NCBI RefSeq assembly: GCF_013408655.1
Contig: NZ_JACCBP010000001.1
Coordinates: forward strand, 3,720,001 to 3,784,000
DNA length: 64,000 nt
Direction of reading: 5' to 3'
From: Pigmentiphaga litoralis
GTDB lineage: Bacteria; Pseudomonadota; Gammaproteobacteria; Burkholderiales; Burkholderiaceae_B
Shown: piece after piece, positions 9,338 to 17,192 of the stretch
Layout: each line of letters starts with the position of its first letter
Position numbering within the stretch: position 1 is the first letter of the stretch
Position numbers and translations under genes: made by a program
The notes under the pieces: generated by a model
Seen by the model: only the letters and a program-made list of their open reading frames with translations
Databases searched by the model: none
Told to the model about the DNA's origin: nothing

Positions 9338-9676
9338 ATGGGTAATCCCAAACCGATCGAATTTCTAGGCAGTTCCCTAGTTGATCTGCGGGCGTTTTCA
9401 GCTGAAGCTCGCCAAGATGCCGGATTTCAGCTTGACCAAGTTCAGCACGGACTTGAGCCGGACGATTGAAAACCGATGACCGCAGTGGGGCCAGGCGTCA
9501 AAGAGATTCGGATAGACGACGGAACCGGAATATTCAGGGTCTTGTACGTGGCAAAGTTTTCTGACGCCGTTTACGTACTGCATTGCTTTCAAAAGAAAAC
9601 TCAGCAAACTCGAAAGGCAGACGTCGACCTTGCAGCGACACGTTATCGCGCATTGTTGAAGGAGCGAAGAAAATGA
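9338..9676 (+). pseudogene. HigB/RelE-type toxin (phage Gp49-like) broken by an in-frame TGA
   Basis: One continuous frame from the ATG at 9338 encodes a Gp49/HigB-like mRNA interferase of 112 codons. The N-terminus NPKPIEFLGSSLVDLRAF is followed by the conserved segment EPDD-x-KPMTAVGPGVKEIR and the C-terminal core RVLYVAKFSDAVYVLHCFQKKT. Codon 44 (9467-9469) is TGA exactly where family members have a Trp (TGG in DDWKPM), so a single G-to-A change explains it. A 66-residue C-terminal piece could restart at the ATG at 9476. The last codons overlap the antitoxin start. The toxin is probably inactive, or this is a base error to be checked. Confidence 0.8.
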
Positions 9677-9954
9677 ATATTCGTCGGTTCGATAGTGTGT
9701 GGGACGCTCTTGAAGAGACCCCGCAAGAAGCGGCAAACATGAAGCTGCGTGCGCAACTGATGCGTCAATTGAAAGAGCATCTGGACCGTACGGCGATGAC
9801 GCAAGCCGACGCCGCTGTGATGTTTGGTGTGACTCAGCCTCGGGTCTCAGACTTGAAGCGCGGCAAGGTCAATCTGTTCGGTCTGGACGCGCTGGTGAAC
9901 ATGGCCGCTGCGGCAGGCCTCCACGTTGAGCTGCGTGTTCTCGATCTCGTCTGA
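9673..9954 (+). CDS. XRE-family antitoxin of the higBA-like locus (HigA2-type)
   Basis: Small DNA-binding antitoxin of 93 residues. An XRE helix-turn-helix lies at ~40-65 (TQADAAVMFGVTQPRVSDLKRGK), followed by LFGLDALVNMAAAAGLHVELRV, typical of the COG5606/HigA2-type partner of Gp49 toxins. The ATG overlaps the toxin stop as ATGA, with GGAGCG upstream as ribosome site. This reading frame is intact although the toxin is interrupted. It probably represses its own promoter at the ATACAA palindrome. Base composition here is lower in GC than in the flanking genes, consistent with transfer. Confidence 0.85.
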   Translation: MNIRRFDSVWDALEETPQEAANMKLRAQLMRQLKEHLDRTAMTQADAAVMFGVTQPRVSDLKRGKVNLFGLDALVNMAAAAGLHVELRVLDLV

Positions 9955-10116
9955 CACTCGGATCTGCAGTCGGGCGTAATGCGTCACGCCCGACGGTCAC
10001 GAGCCAAAATCACTTCAGCGCAACTCCGGTATCGGTCAGCGGTCAGGCTGTCTGCAGCACGTACGGACAGAACTGCACTCCGGAAGAGGGCAAACAGCGC
10101 CACGTATGCCCCGTGG

Positions 10117-10356
10117 CTACCGTTCACCCAGTAAATCAGTACCGTAGGAGTTGTCGACCGTGCATCGCCACTGGCCCTCTGCATTGCGGCCGAAAACGTA
10201 GGTGGCGCGGCGGGTGACGTGCGTAAGCGCACCGCTCGGGTCGGGGACTTCAAGGTGCGTTTCCATGATGACCAGCGCCGTGTCAGGCAACAACTGCTGC
10301 AATCGAAGGCGCAAGGCTATTACTTCAACAACGCGACCTACCCTGTTCCAGGCCAC
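10117..10356 (-). pseudogene. C-terminal fragment of a SnoaL-like/DUF4440 (SgcJ/EcaC-type) protein
   Basis: About 79 codons ending THVTRRATYVFGRNAEGQWRC and DNSYGTDLL match the C-terminal half of SgcJ/EcaC-family NTF2-fold proteins, which are normally ~130 residues. The frame meets a stop 36 nt upstream of the possible GTG at 10356, and no N-terminal half is seen. It is therefore read as a decayed remnant. The match is from memory of the family pattern and should be checked by search. Confidence 0.55.
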
Positions 10357-10441
10357 ACGGTACGCAAAGGTTGATCGCCCGCCCCGCAGTCAGGACACCA
10401 CAAAGGGCGTTCCGCCTCTGGCAACGACATGCATCCCCCCG

Positions 10442-10465
10442 ACCCGGCCTGAGCGCCGGGTTTTT
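10442..10465 (+). terminator. Rho-independent terminator (+ strand)
   Basis: CCCGGC (10443-10448), loop CTGAGC, GCCGGG (10455-10460), then TTTTT. This is a textbook intrinsic terminator, but no intact plus-strand gene ends just before it. It probably served a gene now lost from this scarred patch. Confidence 0.75.
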
Positions 10466-10549
10466 CATGGATGGCGTATGCCTGCAATTTCCCACGCCAC
10501 CTGCGGCATCACCCACTCTGGGTACACTCCCCCAAAGCGTGCGCCAGTG

Positions 10550-10660
10550 CGGCGGGCGGCGATTCCAGCCGAAATTGCCCAAGCGGTGTCCATGCTCATT
10601 GAATCCCACTATGTGACGGGCGAAATTTTGCTGTCGGATGGCGGGCTGAACCTGACATGA
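10550..10660 (+). pseudogene. C-terminal remnant of a short-chain dehydrogenase (SDR)
   Basis: The last 36 codons read RRAAIPAEIAQAVSMLIE, then YVTGEILLSDGGLNL, the standard C-terminus of 3-oxoacyl-ACP-reductase-type SDRs. Nothing of the NAD-binding N-terminus or the YxxxK active site is found upstream, where a terminator and unrelated sequence occur. It is a truncated leftover beside a LysR regulator that may once have controlled it. Confidence 0.7.
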
Positions 10661-10723
10661 CGACGAGCAGGCTGCGCTAGAGCCAGGCATGGGCGACGTC
10701 AACGCCGCCCCACTGCAAGACAT

Positions 10724-11656
10724 TCATGTCCACGCTTTCCGTTGCACGTCCAGCGGCGCATGCACCGCCATCAACTCGACAATCCAATCAATAAACACCC
10801 GCAGCTTCGCGCTCACATGGCGATTGGGCGGATAGGCGATGAACATGGGCATCGAATCCAGCCGCCAATTCTCGAACAGCGGCACCAGTGCGCCGGTGGC
10901 CTCGTGCGCCGCCGACATGTAATCGGGCAACCACATCACCCCGAGCCCCGCCAGGCCGGCGGTCAGATAGGCGTTGCCATCATCCACCGCCAACGCATGC
11001 CGGCCGTGCACCGTCACGCGTTCGTCGCCGCGGTGCATTGCGTACGGCAGGGGCTTGCCGGTGCGTGACCACAGGAAGCCGACGATGCGGTGCGAGCTGT
11101 CTTCCAGCGCCTTGGGGTGCTCGGGTGTACCCCAGCGTTCGAGGTAGGACGGCGCGGCAAAGACGCGCAGGCGCAGGTCACCCACGTGACGTGCGATCAG
11201 GGACTGGTCTTTCAGTGCGCCGCCGCGCACCACGCAGTCCACGTTTTCGTTGATCAAGTCCACGATCCGGTCGCTGACGCCCATGTCCAACTGGATGTCG
11301 GGGTAGCGCGCGTAGAAGTCGGGCAGGGCCGGGATCAGGATCATGTGCGCAAAGGGGCTGGGGACGTCGACACGCAGGCGGCCGCGGGGGGATGCCGCCG
11401 CGACGGACAGGCTGGTTTCGGCGTCGTCCATGTCGGCAAGCAGTTGCAGCACCCGTTCGTAGTAGGCCGCGCCGTCGGCCGTGACGTTGACCTGGCGCGT
11501 GGTGCGATTGAGCAGGCGCACGCGCAGCCGCGCTTCCAGTTGCTGGACCAGTTGCGTGACGGTGGTCTTGCTCATGTGCAGGGTCTCGGCGGCTTTGGTG
11601 AAGCTGCCGGTTTCCACGACTCGGGCAAAGGCCTGCATCGCGTCGAAACGGTCCAT
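10724..11656 (-). CDS. LysR-family transcriptional regulator
   Basis: Normal-length LysR protein of 310 residues. The HTH lies at ~4-62 (FARVVETGSFTKAAETLHMSKTTVTQLVQQLE), and the effector-binding domain follows from ~90. The pattern RVDVPSPFAHMILIPALPDFYARYPDI resembles the CrgA/AaeR-like group. The gene is divergent from the RidA-family gene, with a 142-nt gap carrying a TGTTTG-N7-CAAACA palindrome suited to a LysR box. Downstream lies the SDR remnant. Target and inducer are unknown. Confidence 0.88.
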   Translation of the reverse strand: MDRFDAMQAFARVVETGSFTKAAETLHMSKTTVTQLVQQLEARLRVRLLNRTTRQVNVTADGAAYYERVLQLLADMDDAETSLSVAAASPRGRLRVDVPSPFAHMILIPALPDFYARYPDIQLDMGVSDRIVDLINENVDCVVRGGALKDQSLIARHVGDLRLRVFAAPSYLERWGTPEHPKALEDSSHRIVGFLWSRTGKPLPYAMHRGDERVTVHGRHALAVDDGNAYLTAGLAGLGVMWLPDYMSAAHEATGALVPLFENWRLDSMPMFIAYPPNRHVSAKLRVFIDWIVELMAVHAPLDVQRKAWT

Positions 11657-11679
11657 GGGGTCTCCCGCTGTGGATGGAT

Positions 11680-11698
11680 TGTTTGGATTCTACAAACA
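11680..11698. promoter_or_regulatory. LysR-type palindromic box
   Basis: TGTTTG (11680-11685) and CAAACA (11693-11698) are perfect inverted arms around GATTCTA, 23 nt upstream of the LysR start and 100 nt upstream of the RidA-family gene. Size and position fit an autoregulatory LysR site. Binding is inferred. Confidence 0.5.
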
Positions 11699-11798
11699 GT
11701 GCTTCATTGCCTTGCGTGTTTATCGCCCGCAGCAGCGCCGATACAGTGGGGCCATGGTCGATACGGATCTCCCGTGACCCCCTGGTTGGAGCACCCTC

Positions 11799-12206
11799 AT
11801 GACAACACGCGACGTCGTTTTTCCCCCGGGCCGGCATGCCTTGTATGAGCGCAATCGTTATTCACCCGCCGTGCGGTCTGATGGCTTGTTATTCGTATCC
11901 GGCCAGGTCGGCAGCCGCGATGATGGATCGCCCGAGCCCGATCTGCGCAAGCAGGTTGCCCTGGCGTTCGAGAACCTGAACGCGGTACTGAAGGCGGCTG
12001 ACTGCACGTTTGACGATGTGGTCGACGTGACAGTGTTCATTGTCGATCCCGCTGAAAAGTTCGAGACCATCTGGGAAGTCGTGCCGACCTATTGGGGCGA
12101 GGCGCCCTTCCCCAACATCACCTGCGTCGGTGTGACCTGGCTGTATGGCTTTGACTTCGAAATCAAGGTGATTGCGAGGGTGCCGGAGGCGGACATTGCT
12201 CGCTGA
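11799..12206 (+). CDS. RidA-family protein lacking the usual Arg
   Basis: YjgF/YER057c/UK114 fold protein of 135 residues, with SPAVRSDGLLFVSGQVG and the C-terminal strand FEIKVIARV. In true RidA enamine deaminases a conserved Arg in a PxRS segment (E. coli Arg105) holds the imine substrate. Here the aligned stretch is FPNITCVGV, so that Arg is absent. This places it among the Rid groups without demonstrated deaminase activity. The last 44 nt overlap the tail of the convergent LysR gene. Its function is unknown. Confidence 0.85.
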   Translation: MTTRDVVFPPGRHALYERNRYSPAVRSDGLLFVSGQVGSRDDGSPEPDLRKQVALAFENLNAVLKAADCTFDDVVDVTVFIVDPAEKFETIWEVVPTYWGEAPFPNITCVGVTWLYGFDFEIKVIARVPEADIAR

Positions 12207-13062
12207 AGTGGCCCGCCAGCAAATCGATCAGTACCCTGACTTTTCGGGACGGGTAGGCGCTTTGCGGGCGCAGCACATACATGCCCAGTTCGCGGGTGGT
12301 GTAGCGCGTCATGACGGGGACGAGCCGGCCGGCTTCAATGTGCGCGTGGGTCAGGAAGTCGGGTAGCGCCGCCAGGCCGACGCCTGCCAGCACCGCGGCC
12401 AGCACGGCGTCGCCGCAATCGGCGGTGAAGCGGCCGCGTGGCCGCACGGGCACGGGCGTGTCGCCGTCCATCAGCGGCCAGGTTTCGCCTTTGCGCATGG
12501 CGACTTCATGGTCGGCCAGGTCGTCGATGTGCTGCGGAGTGCCGCGCGCCGCCAGATAGTTGGGACTGGCAACGATCTGCGCGCGGAAGCTGAAGATGCG
12601 GCGTGCGATCAGGCTCGAGTCCTGCATCTGCCCGAGCCGGATCGCACAGTCGACCCCTTCGGCGACCAGGTCCACAAAACGATCGCTGTAGACGGTATCC
12701 ACATGCAGCAAGGGATGCTGCCGGGCCAGCTCGGCCAGCACCGGCGCCAAGGCGACGATGCCGAACGACAGCGGCGCGGCAATGCGCAACTGGCCGCGCA
12801 GCTCGCCCTCGGGCGACAGGGCATCTTGCGCGACGGCCAGTTCGGTCACGACGCGGGTGGCATGGTCGCGAAAGGTAGCGCCTGCTTCCGTCAGCGTCGA
12901 ACCCCGTGCGGTGCGCGACAGCAGCTGGGTACCCAGGGCGTCTTCCAGACGGGAGATGCGCCGGCTGACCACGGATTTGGAGACGCCCAGGCGGCGTGCA
13001 CCGGGTGCAACCCCGCCGGCATCGGCGACTTCCACAAAGGTCTTTACGTCATCCAGGTCCAC
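12163..13062 (-). CDS. LysR-family transcriptional regulator
   Basis: 299-residue LysR protein. The HTH lies at ~3-60 (FVEVADAGGVAPGARRLGVSKSVVSRRISRLE); the effector domain includes QLRIAAPLSFGIVALAPVL. The GTG start at 13062 is preceded by AAGGAAC. Its 3' end overlaps the RidA-family gene tail-to-tail by 44 nt. It is divergent from the pirin gene across 142 nt and may regulate it, as LysR-pirin pairs are frequent in Proteobacteria. Confidence 0.88.
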   Translation of the reverse strand: MDLDDVKTFVEVADAGGVAPGARRLGVSKSVVSRRISRLEDALGTQLLSRTARGSTLTEAGATFRDHATRVVTELAVAQDALSPEGELRGQLRIAAPLSFGIVALAPVLAELARQHPLLHVDTVYSDRFVDLVAEGVDCAIRLGQMQDSSLIARRIFSFRAQIVASPNYLAARGTPQHIDDLADHEVAMRKGETWPLMDGDTPVPVRPRGRFTADCGDAVLAAVLAGVGLAALPDFLTHAHIEAGRLVPVMTRYTTRELGMYVLRPQSAYPSRKVRVLIDLLAGHFSEQCPPPAPSQSP

Positions 13063-13100
13063 GAGCGTTCCTTGTTCAGCAACACTGAAGTCGCTTTTGT

Positions 13101-13128
13101 GAGGCTAGCGTAGCGGAATGCGAGCCTC
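13101..13128. promoter_or_regulatory. Inverted repeat between LysR and pirin genes
   Basis: GAGGCT (13101-13106) and AGCCTC (13123-13128) form inverted arms 16 nt apart in the divergent LysR-pirin region, ~40 nt from the LysR start. It is a candidate operator for the adjacent regulator; nothing beyond symmetry and position supports it. Confidence 0.35.
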
Positions 13129-13204
13129 TAGCATAGGTGGAACAGTGCAGCCAGCACGTCACTCACGACCGCTGCCGCACGACCTTTATCAAGGAACCTT
13201 TGCC

Positions 13205-14149
13205 ATGATCCCGACTGCCACCCATGCCACCCCCCCGGCCGCGCCCACCCATTCGCCTGTCCAGGCGCCGCGCGCGATCGTCCACCGCACGCGCGGCCAC
13301 GGCGGCGGTTTCATTACCCGGTTGATGAGCCCGTCTGACCTGGGCGAAGTGCTCAAGCCCTTTGTTTTCCTGGACCTGTTCCGGGCCGATCAGGCCACGC
13401 AACGCGCGATGGAAGCCCGCGGCGGCATGCCGATTCATCCGCACTCGGGCGTGGCGACCGTGACCGTGATCACCGAAGGCCGCATGCGGTTTGACGACCC
13501 GGACGCCGGCAAAGGCACCATCGGCTACGGCGGCGTGGAATGGATGCGCGCGGGCGGCGGGGTCTGGCACGGCAAGGAAATGACGACCGATGACGTCCCG
13601 CTGATCGAAGGTTTCCAGCTGTGGCTGGCGCTGCCCGATGCACTGGAAAACGGTCCGTCCGAAAGCCGCTACATCGAAGCGGCGGACATGCCGCAAGACG
13701 GGCCGGCGCGTGTGATCGTGGGCGAGTACAACGGCGTGCGCAGTCCGGTGCCGGCGCCCGATGGCATCAACTATCTGCTGGTGACCTTGGCCGCGGGCGA
13801 GACCTTTACCTACCAGCCGCCGGCCGGGCACACGGTCGGCTGGCTGGCGGTGTCGCAAGGCAAGCTGAGCACCGGGGCGACCCAGCCGAGCGCCGTAGCA
13901 GGTGACATGGTGGTGTTCGACAACAGCGGCGCAACGCTGCACTTGCAGGCAAGCGGCGACACGCCTGCAGTGTTCGTGCTGGGTTCGGCGGTGCCCCATC
14001 CGCACCCGCTGCACCTGGGCAATTACTCGGTGCACACCTCGGCCAAGGCACTGGAGATCGGCGAGAACCGCATCAAGGAACTCGGCCGCACGCTCAAGGC
14101 GCTGGGCGACCGGCGCACGGCCTCGGGGACGGTGCCGGTGCTGCGGTAA
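13205..14149 (+). CDS. Pirin family protein
   Basis: Bicupin protein of 314 residues. The N-terminal cupin carries the metal site: IHPHSGVATVT (two His, ~78-80 region) and GGGVWHGKE (His and Glu), matching the Fe-binding H-x-H...H-x-E pattern of human pirin and E. coli YhhW. Bacterial pirins variously act as quercetin dioxygenases or metabolic regulators; the role here cannot be read. The start at 13205 has AAGGA upstream. It is divergent from a LysR gene. Confidence 0.87.
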   Translation: MIPTATHATPPAAPTHSPVQAPRAIVHRTRGHGGGFITRLMSPSDLGEVLKPFVFLDLFRADQATQRAMEARGGMPIHPHSGVATVTVITEGRMRFDDPDAGKGTIGYGGVEWMRAGGGVWHGKEMTTDDVPLIEGFQLWLALPDALENGPSESRYIEAADMPQDGPARVIVGEYNGVRSPVPAPDGINYLLVTLAAGETFTYQPPAGHTVGWLAVSQGKLSTGATQPSAVAGDMVVFDNSGATLHLQASGDTPAVFVLGSAVPHPHPLHLGNYSVHTSAKALEIGENRIKELGRTLKALGDRRTASGTVPVLR

Positions 14150-14166
14150 ACCGCAGCGATGGCTGG

Positions 14167-14190
14167 GCGGCTGCCAGATAAGGCAGCCGC
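14167..14190. terminator. Hairpin between convergent genes (no T-run)
   Basis: GCGGCTGCC (14167-14175), loop AGATAA, GGCAGCCGC (14182-14190): a perfect 9-bp stem between the convergent pirin and hydrolase genes. It lacks a clear U-tract on either strand, so it may act as a weak or Rho-assisted terminator or protect mRNA 3' ends. Confidence 0.5.
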
Positions 14191-14230
14191 ATCAAGCTGC
14201 GGATCCAGGGACTTGATCCAGGCATCGGAT

Positions 14231-15067
14231 TCAGGCGGCCGGCCCGGACGTCGTGTGCGGCAACTGATTGAGAAAGTCCACCATCGCCCGCGCGACCTTC
14301 TCGGGCTGTTCCGGAATCAGGGCGTGGCCGGCATTGGCGATGCGCACGCTGGTGACCTGATCGCCCAGGTCATCGGCCAGCCGCCACCCGGTGCCTTCCG
14401 GCGCAAACGCGTCTTCTGCCGCCCACACATCCAGCAAGGGAACGCCCCCCGCCGCCCACCAGCCTTCGATGGGTGTGACCGCCTTGGCCGCGCGTTGCAG
14501 CCGCGCCGCGTCGGGGTACCAGCCATCGAGCCAGACCGACGCATCGTTGTCCTTCGCAAAGAAGGTGGCCTGCAACCAGGGCAGGCGTTGACTGTCGGGC
14601 AGGCTCAGGTCCAGGCACTGCTCCAGACCCTGGATCGCCAGGGGCGCGACCTTGCGCGGCCCGGCCGCAAGGATCATGACGGCGCGGACCAGATCCGGCC
14701 GGTCACCCGCCGCCACCCGTGCGATCCAGTTGCCAAACGCATGCCCGGCAATGACCGCCGGGCCGGCGCCATCGGACGCGATCACCGCCAGCACATCGGC
14801 CGCCAGGTCATGCAGCGACACGCCCTCGCGGGGCCCATCACTGCCGCCGATACCCCGGGGTGCCGGCCGCAGCACGCGATAGCCCGCCTCGACCAGCGAA
14901 GCCGCGATCTCGTCGAACTCATCACTCGCGCGGCCCAGCGACGGCAGGATCACGACCCGCGGACCCTGGCCCTGCGCCACGACGTCGATGCGCACCGGAT
15001 GGTTGACGCCGTCATGCATTTCGTTGCGTTCGACAACAAGTCGGGTCCTCGCATTCATGGCAGTCAT
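14231..15067 (-). CDS. Alpha/beta-hydrolase fold protein with Ala at the nucleophile position
   Basis: 278-residue protein with oxyanion-side PAPRGIGGSDGP (~68-79), a nucleophile elbow GHAFGNW (~108-114) and a late GHALIPEQPE with the catalytic-type His. In ordinary alpha/beta-hydrolases the elbow is G-x-S-x-G; here it is G-H-A-F-G, and the codon is clearly GCG. Classical Ser-esterase chemistry is therefore not expected; cofactor-free lyase/decarboxylase-type or binding roles are possible. It starts 3 nt after the Bug receptor gene, making it the last gene of the aconitase-hydantoinase arm. Confidence 0.83.
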   Translation of the reverse strand: MTAMNARTRLVVERNEMHDGVNHPVRIDVVAQGQGPRVVILPSLGRASDEFDEIAASLVEAGYRVLRPAPRGIGGSDGPREGVSLHDLAADVLAVIASDGAGPAVIAGHAFGNWIARVAAGDRPDLVRAVMILAAGPRKVAPLAIQGLEQCLDLSLPDSQRLPWLQATFFAKDNDASVWLDGWYPDAARLQRAAKAVTPIEGWWAAGGVPLLDVWAAEDAFAPEGTGWRLADDLGDQVTSVRIANAGHALIPEQPEKVARAMVDFLNQLPHTTSGPAA

Positions 15068-15070
15068 CCC

Positions 15071-16042
15071 TTACCCCTGCTTCAGGCCGATGGCCTTGAT
15101 CAGCGGCAACAGCCGCTTGCGGTCGTCGCTCAGGTAGGTCGTGAAAGCGTCGGTGCCCATATAGGTGATCTCGGCGCCCTGCTCGCCCAGCTTGGCCTTC
15201 AGCGCAGGTTGCGCCATGACTTTTTCCATGGCGCTGGCCAGCTTTGCCAGTGCGGCGGGCGGTGTCCCGGCTGGGGCAAACAGCCCGTACCAGGATTCGG
15301 CGACGAGTCCCGGCACGCCCGCTTCTGCCGCCGTCGGGACATTGGGCAAGGCCGTGGATCGCGCGGATCCGGTCACGGCCAGCGCACGCAGGCGGCCGGC
15401 TTCCAGGTGCGCCAGTTGCGGCGTGATGTTGACGAAGCCCACCTGCACTTCATGGCCCAGCAGCGCAATGGTGCCCGGCGCCGCGCCGCGATACGGCACA
15501 TGCGCCAGCTTGGCGCCCGTCAATTGATTGAACAGTTCGCCGCCCAGATGCGAGCCCGTGCCGTTGCCTGCCGACGCATAGTTGATCGCGCCCGGCTGGC
15601 GCTTGCCTTCATCGACCAGGTCCTTCAATGACTTGAGCGGACTGTCGGCCGGCACGCTGATGATGCCCGGCACCGTCACGAACATGGCCACGGGCACGAA
15701 GTCCTTGACCGCGTCGTAAGGCAATTGCGAGTTGATGGCCGGCTGCACGATCAGCGGCGCCTGCGTGCCCAGCAGCAGGGTGTAGCCATCGGCCGGCGAC
15801 TTGGCGACGACGTTGGCGCCAATGACGGTGCCCCCGCCCGACTTTACGTCCACGATCACCTGCTGCCCCAGTTCGGCCGACAGCGCGGCCGACACTTCCC
15901 GCGCGATGGTATCGACCGGGCCGCCCGCCCCGTACGGGTTGACGAGGCGTATCGGCTTGGTGGGATAGGCGGCGGTCTGGGCGTGGCCCGCGGTGGCTGC
16001 CAACAGGCAGCCCGCCGCAACAAGCAGGCGTTGGATGATCAT
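15071..16042 (-). CDS. Bug/TctC-type tricarboxylate receptor
   Basis: Periplasmic solute receptor of 323 residues. Signal peptide to ~AHAQ (residues 1-22), then the Bug signature YPTKPIRLVNPYGAGGPVDT, and YASAGNGTGSHLGGELF in the second lobe. Bug proteins bind small carboxylates or amides. No TctA/TctB membrane partners lie nearby, as is common for the expanded Bug family of Alcaligenaceae. The gene sits in the hydantoinase arm, 121 nt after the COG0523 gene, and probably senses or captures the pathway substrate. Confidence 0.92.
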   Translation of the reverse strand: MIIQRLLVAAGCLLAATAGHAQTAAYPTKPIRLVNPYGAGGPVDTIAREVSAALSAELGQQVIVDVKSGGGTVIGANVVAKSPADGYTLLLGTQAPLIVQPAINSQLPYDAVKDFVPVAMFVTVPGIISVPADSPLKSLKDLVDEGKRQPGAINYASAGNGTGSHLGGELFNQLTGAKLAHVPYRGAAPGTIALLGHEVQVGFVNITPQLAHLEAGRLRALAVTGSARSTALPNVPTAAEAGVPGLVAESWYGLFAPAGTPPAALAKLASAMEKVMAQPALKAKLGEQGAEITYMGTDAFTTYLSDDRKRLLPLIKAIGLKQG

Positions 16043-16066
16043 GGTTGTGTCTCCGGCAGAGGGTGT

Positions 16067-16102
16067 TCTTCTAGTGGTGTCCCGAGTCTAGAAGACGACA
16101 CC
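16067..16102. promoter_or_regulatory. Interleaved inverted repeats between cobW-like and Bug genes
   Basis: TCTTCTAG (16067-16074) pairs with CTAGAAGA (16088-16095), and GGTGTC (16076-16081) pairs with GACACC (16097-16102). The two dyads interlock within the 121-nt intercistronic gap. They could be an operator for an internal promoter or alternative RNA hairpins that set Bug expression relative to the enzymes. Confidence 0.4.
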
Positions 16103-16163
16103 CGCCGGAACCATGCGGCGGATGACAACGCTGATATGTGCCGGGTGCCGCCCTGATGCGCAC

Positions 16164-17174
16164 TCAGGACGGCGACAGGATCTCGATTGCCGCCTCGGCC
16201 TCTTCGCGCGACAGGTCTTGCGCAATGATCACGATCGCACCAAGCTGCGGCGCGGCGATCGGCTGGGTCAGGCGCTGCGGTGGGCTGAACAGGTGCCGCA
16301 CGGCATGGATGGCGTAGACCTCGCCGTCGTCCATGGCAAGAATGGCCTTGAGGCGCAACAAGGCATCGCCGTGCTGCTGCAGGTGCCGGACCCACTTGGC
16401 GTAGCGGGTCCAGGACACGGGCGTGTCCACATGGAACGTAAATGAGGTGATGCCATACCTGAGCACATGGCCCAGGCGCAGGGCGGATGCGGACGCCGGC
16501 ACGCCCGCGCTGTCCGGCGCCACCGAGGAAGGCGTCGTCCAGTCCGCGAAGAAATCGGCTTCGCCCTGCGATGCCGTCAGGGTGGCCAGCCGCAACGCGG
16601 CCGTGGGGTTGTAGGCCGGCAGGGCTTGCTGGATGTTCAGCAGGCTGACGGTATCGCACAGGTCCGTCTTGGTCAGGATCAATCTGTCGGCAATGGCGAC
16701 CTGGGTCGCCGCTTCGCGGTAGCGATCGATGGTCTGCAAGCCATGCACCGCGTCCACCGTGGTGACCGCACCCGCAAAGCGGTAATGCCGCGCCACCGAT
16801 ACGTCGGCGCCCAGGGTGGTGATCAAGGGCGCCGGATCGGCAAGGCCCGACGTTTCGATGACCACGCGCGCGAATCGCGGGATCTCGCCGCGCAGCCGCC
16901 GGTAATACAGCGTCTCCAGGCTGTCCTGGAGGGACGTGCTCATCGCGCAGCACAGGCACCCGGAGTCCATCAGCACGACGTCATCGTCCCGCGCCTGCCC
17001 GACCAGGACGTGATCCAGCCCGACCTGGCCGAATTCATTGATGATGACGGCCGTATCGGCAAACGCCGCGCTGCGCACGAGCCGTGACAGCAGCGTGGTC
17101 TTGCCGCTGCCAAGGAATCCCGTCAGCAGGTAGACGGGAATCGCTTCATCAGGCGGTGACGAGTTGGACGCCAT
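16164..17174 (-). CDS. COG0523/CobW-like metallochaperone GTPase
   Basis: G3E-family GTPase of 336 residues. Walker A GFLGSGKTT (~19-27), metal-binding CXCC as GCLCC (C73, C75, C76), ETSGLADP (~switch region) and a TKTD base-recognition motif; C-terminal CobW_C domain. COG0523 proteins deliver Zn or other metals to client enzymes and are often encoded next to the client. Here it is embedded between an amidase and a Bug gene downstream of a binuclear-metal amidohydrolase, the obvious candidate client. GTP binding is firm; the client is inferred. Confidence 0.9.
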   Translation of the reverse strand: MASNSSPPDEAIPVYLLTGFLGSGKTTLLSRLVRSAAFADTAVIINEFGQVGLDHVLVGQARDDDVVLMDSGCLCCAMSTSLQDSLETLYYRRLRGEIPRFARVVIETSGLADPAPLITTLGADVSVARHYRFAGAVTTVDAVHGLQTIDRYREAATQVAIADRLILTKTDLCDTVSLLNIQQALPAYNPTAALRLATLTASQGEADFFADWTTPSSVAPDSAGVPASASALRLGHVLRYGITSFTFHVDTPVSWTRYAKWVRHLQQHGDALLRLKAILAMDDGEVYAIHAVRHLFSPPQRLTQPIAAPQLGAIVIIAQDLSREEAEAAIEILSPS

Positions 17175-17192
17175 GCGACGATGCGGCCGGGT

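Noticed and set aside
10202..10660. 152-codon plus-strand frame ending in an SDR-like tail
   Set aside because: Only the last ~36 codons resemble an SDR; the rest crosses a terminator and antisense of another fragment, so it is listed as a remnant, not a gene.
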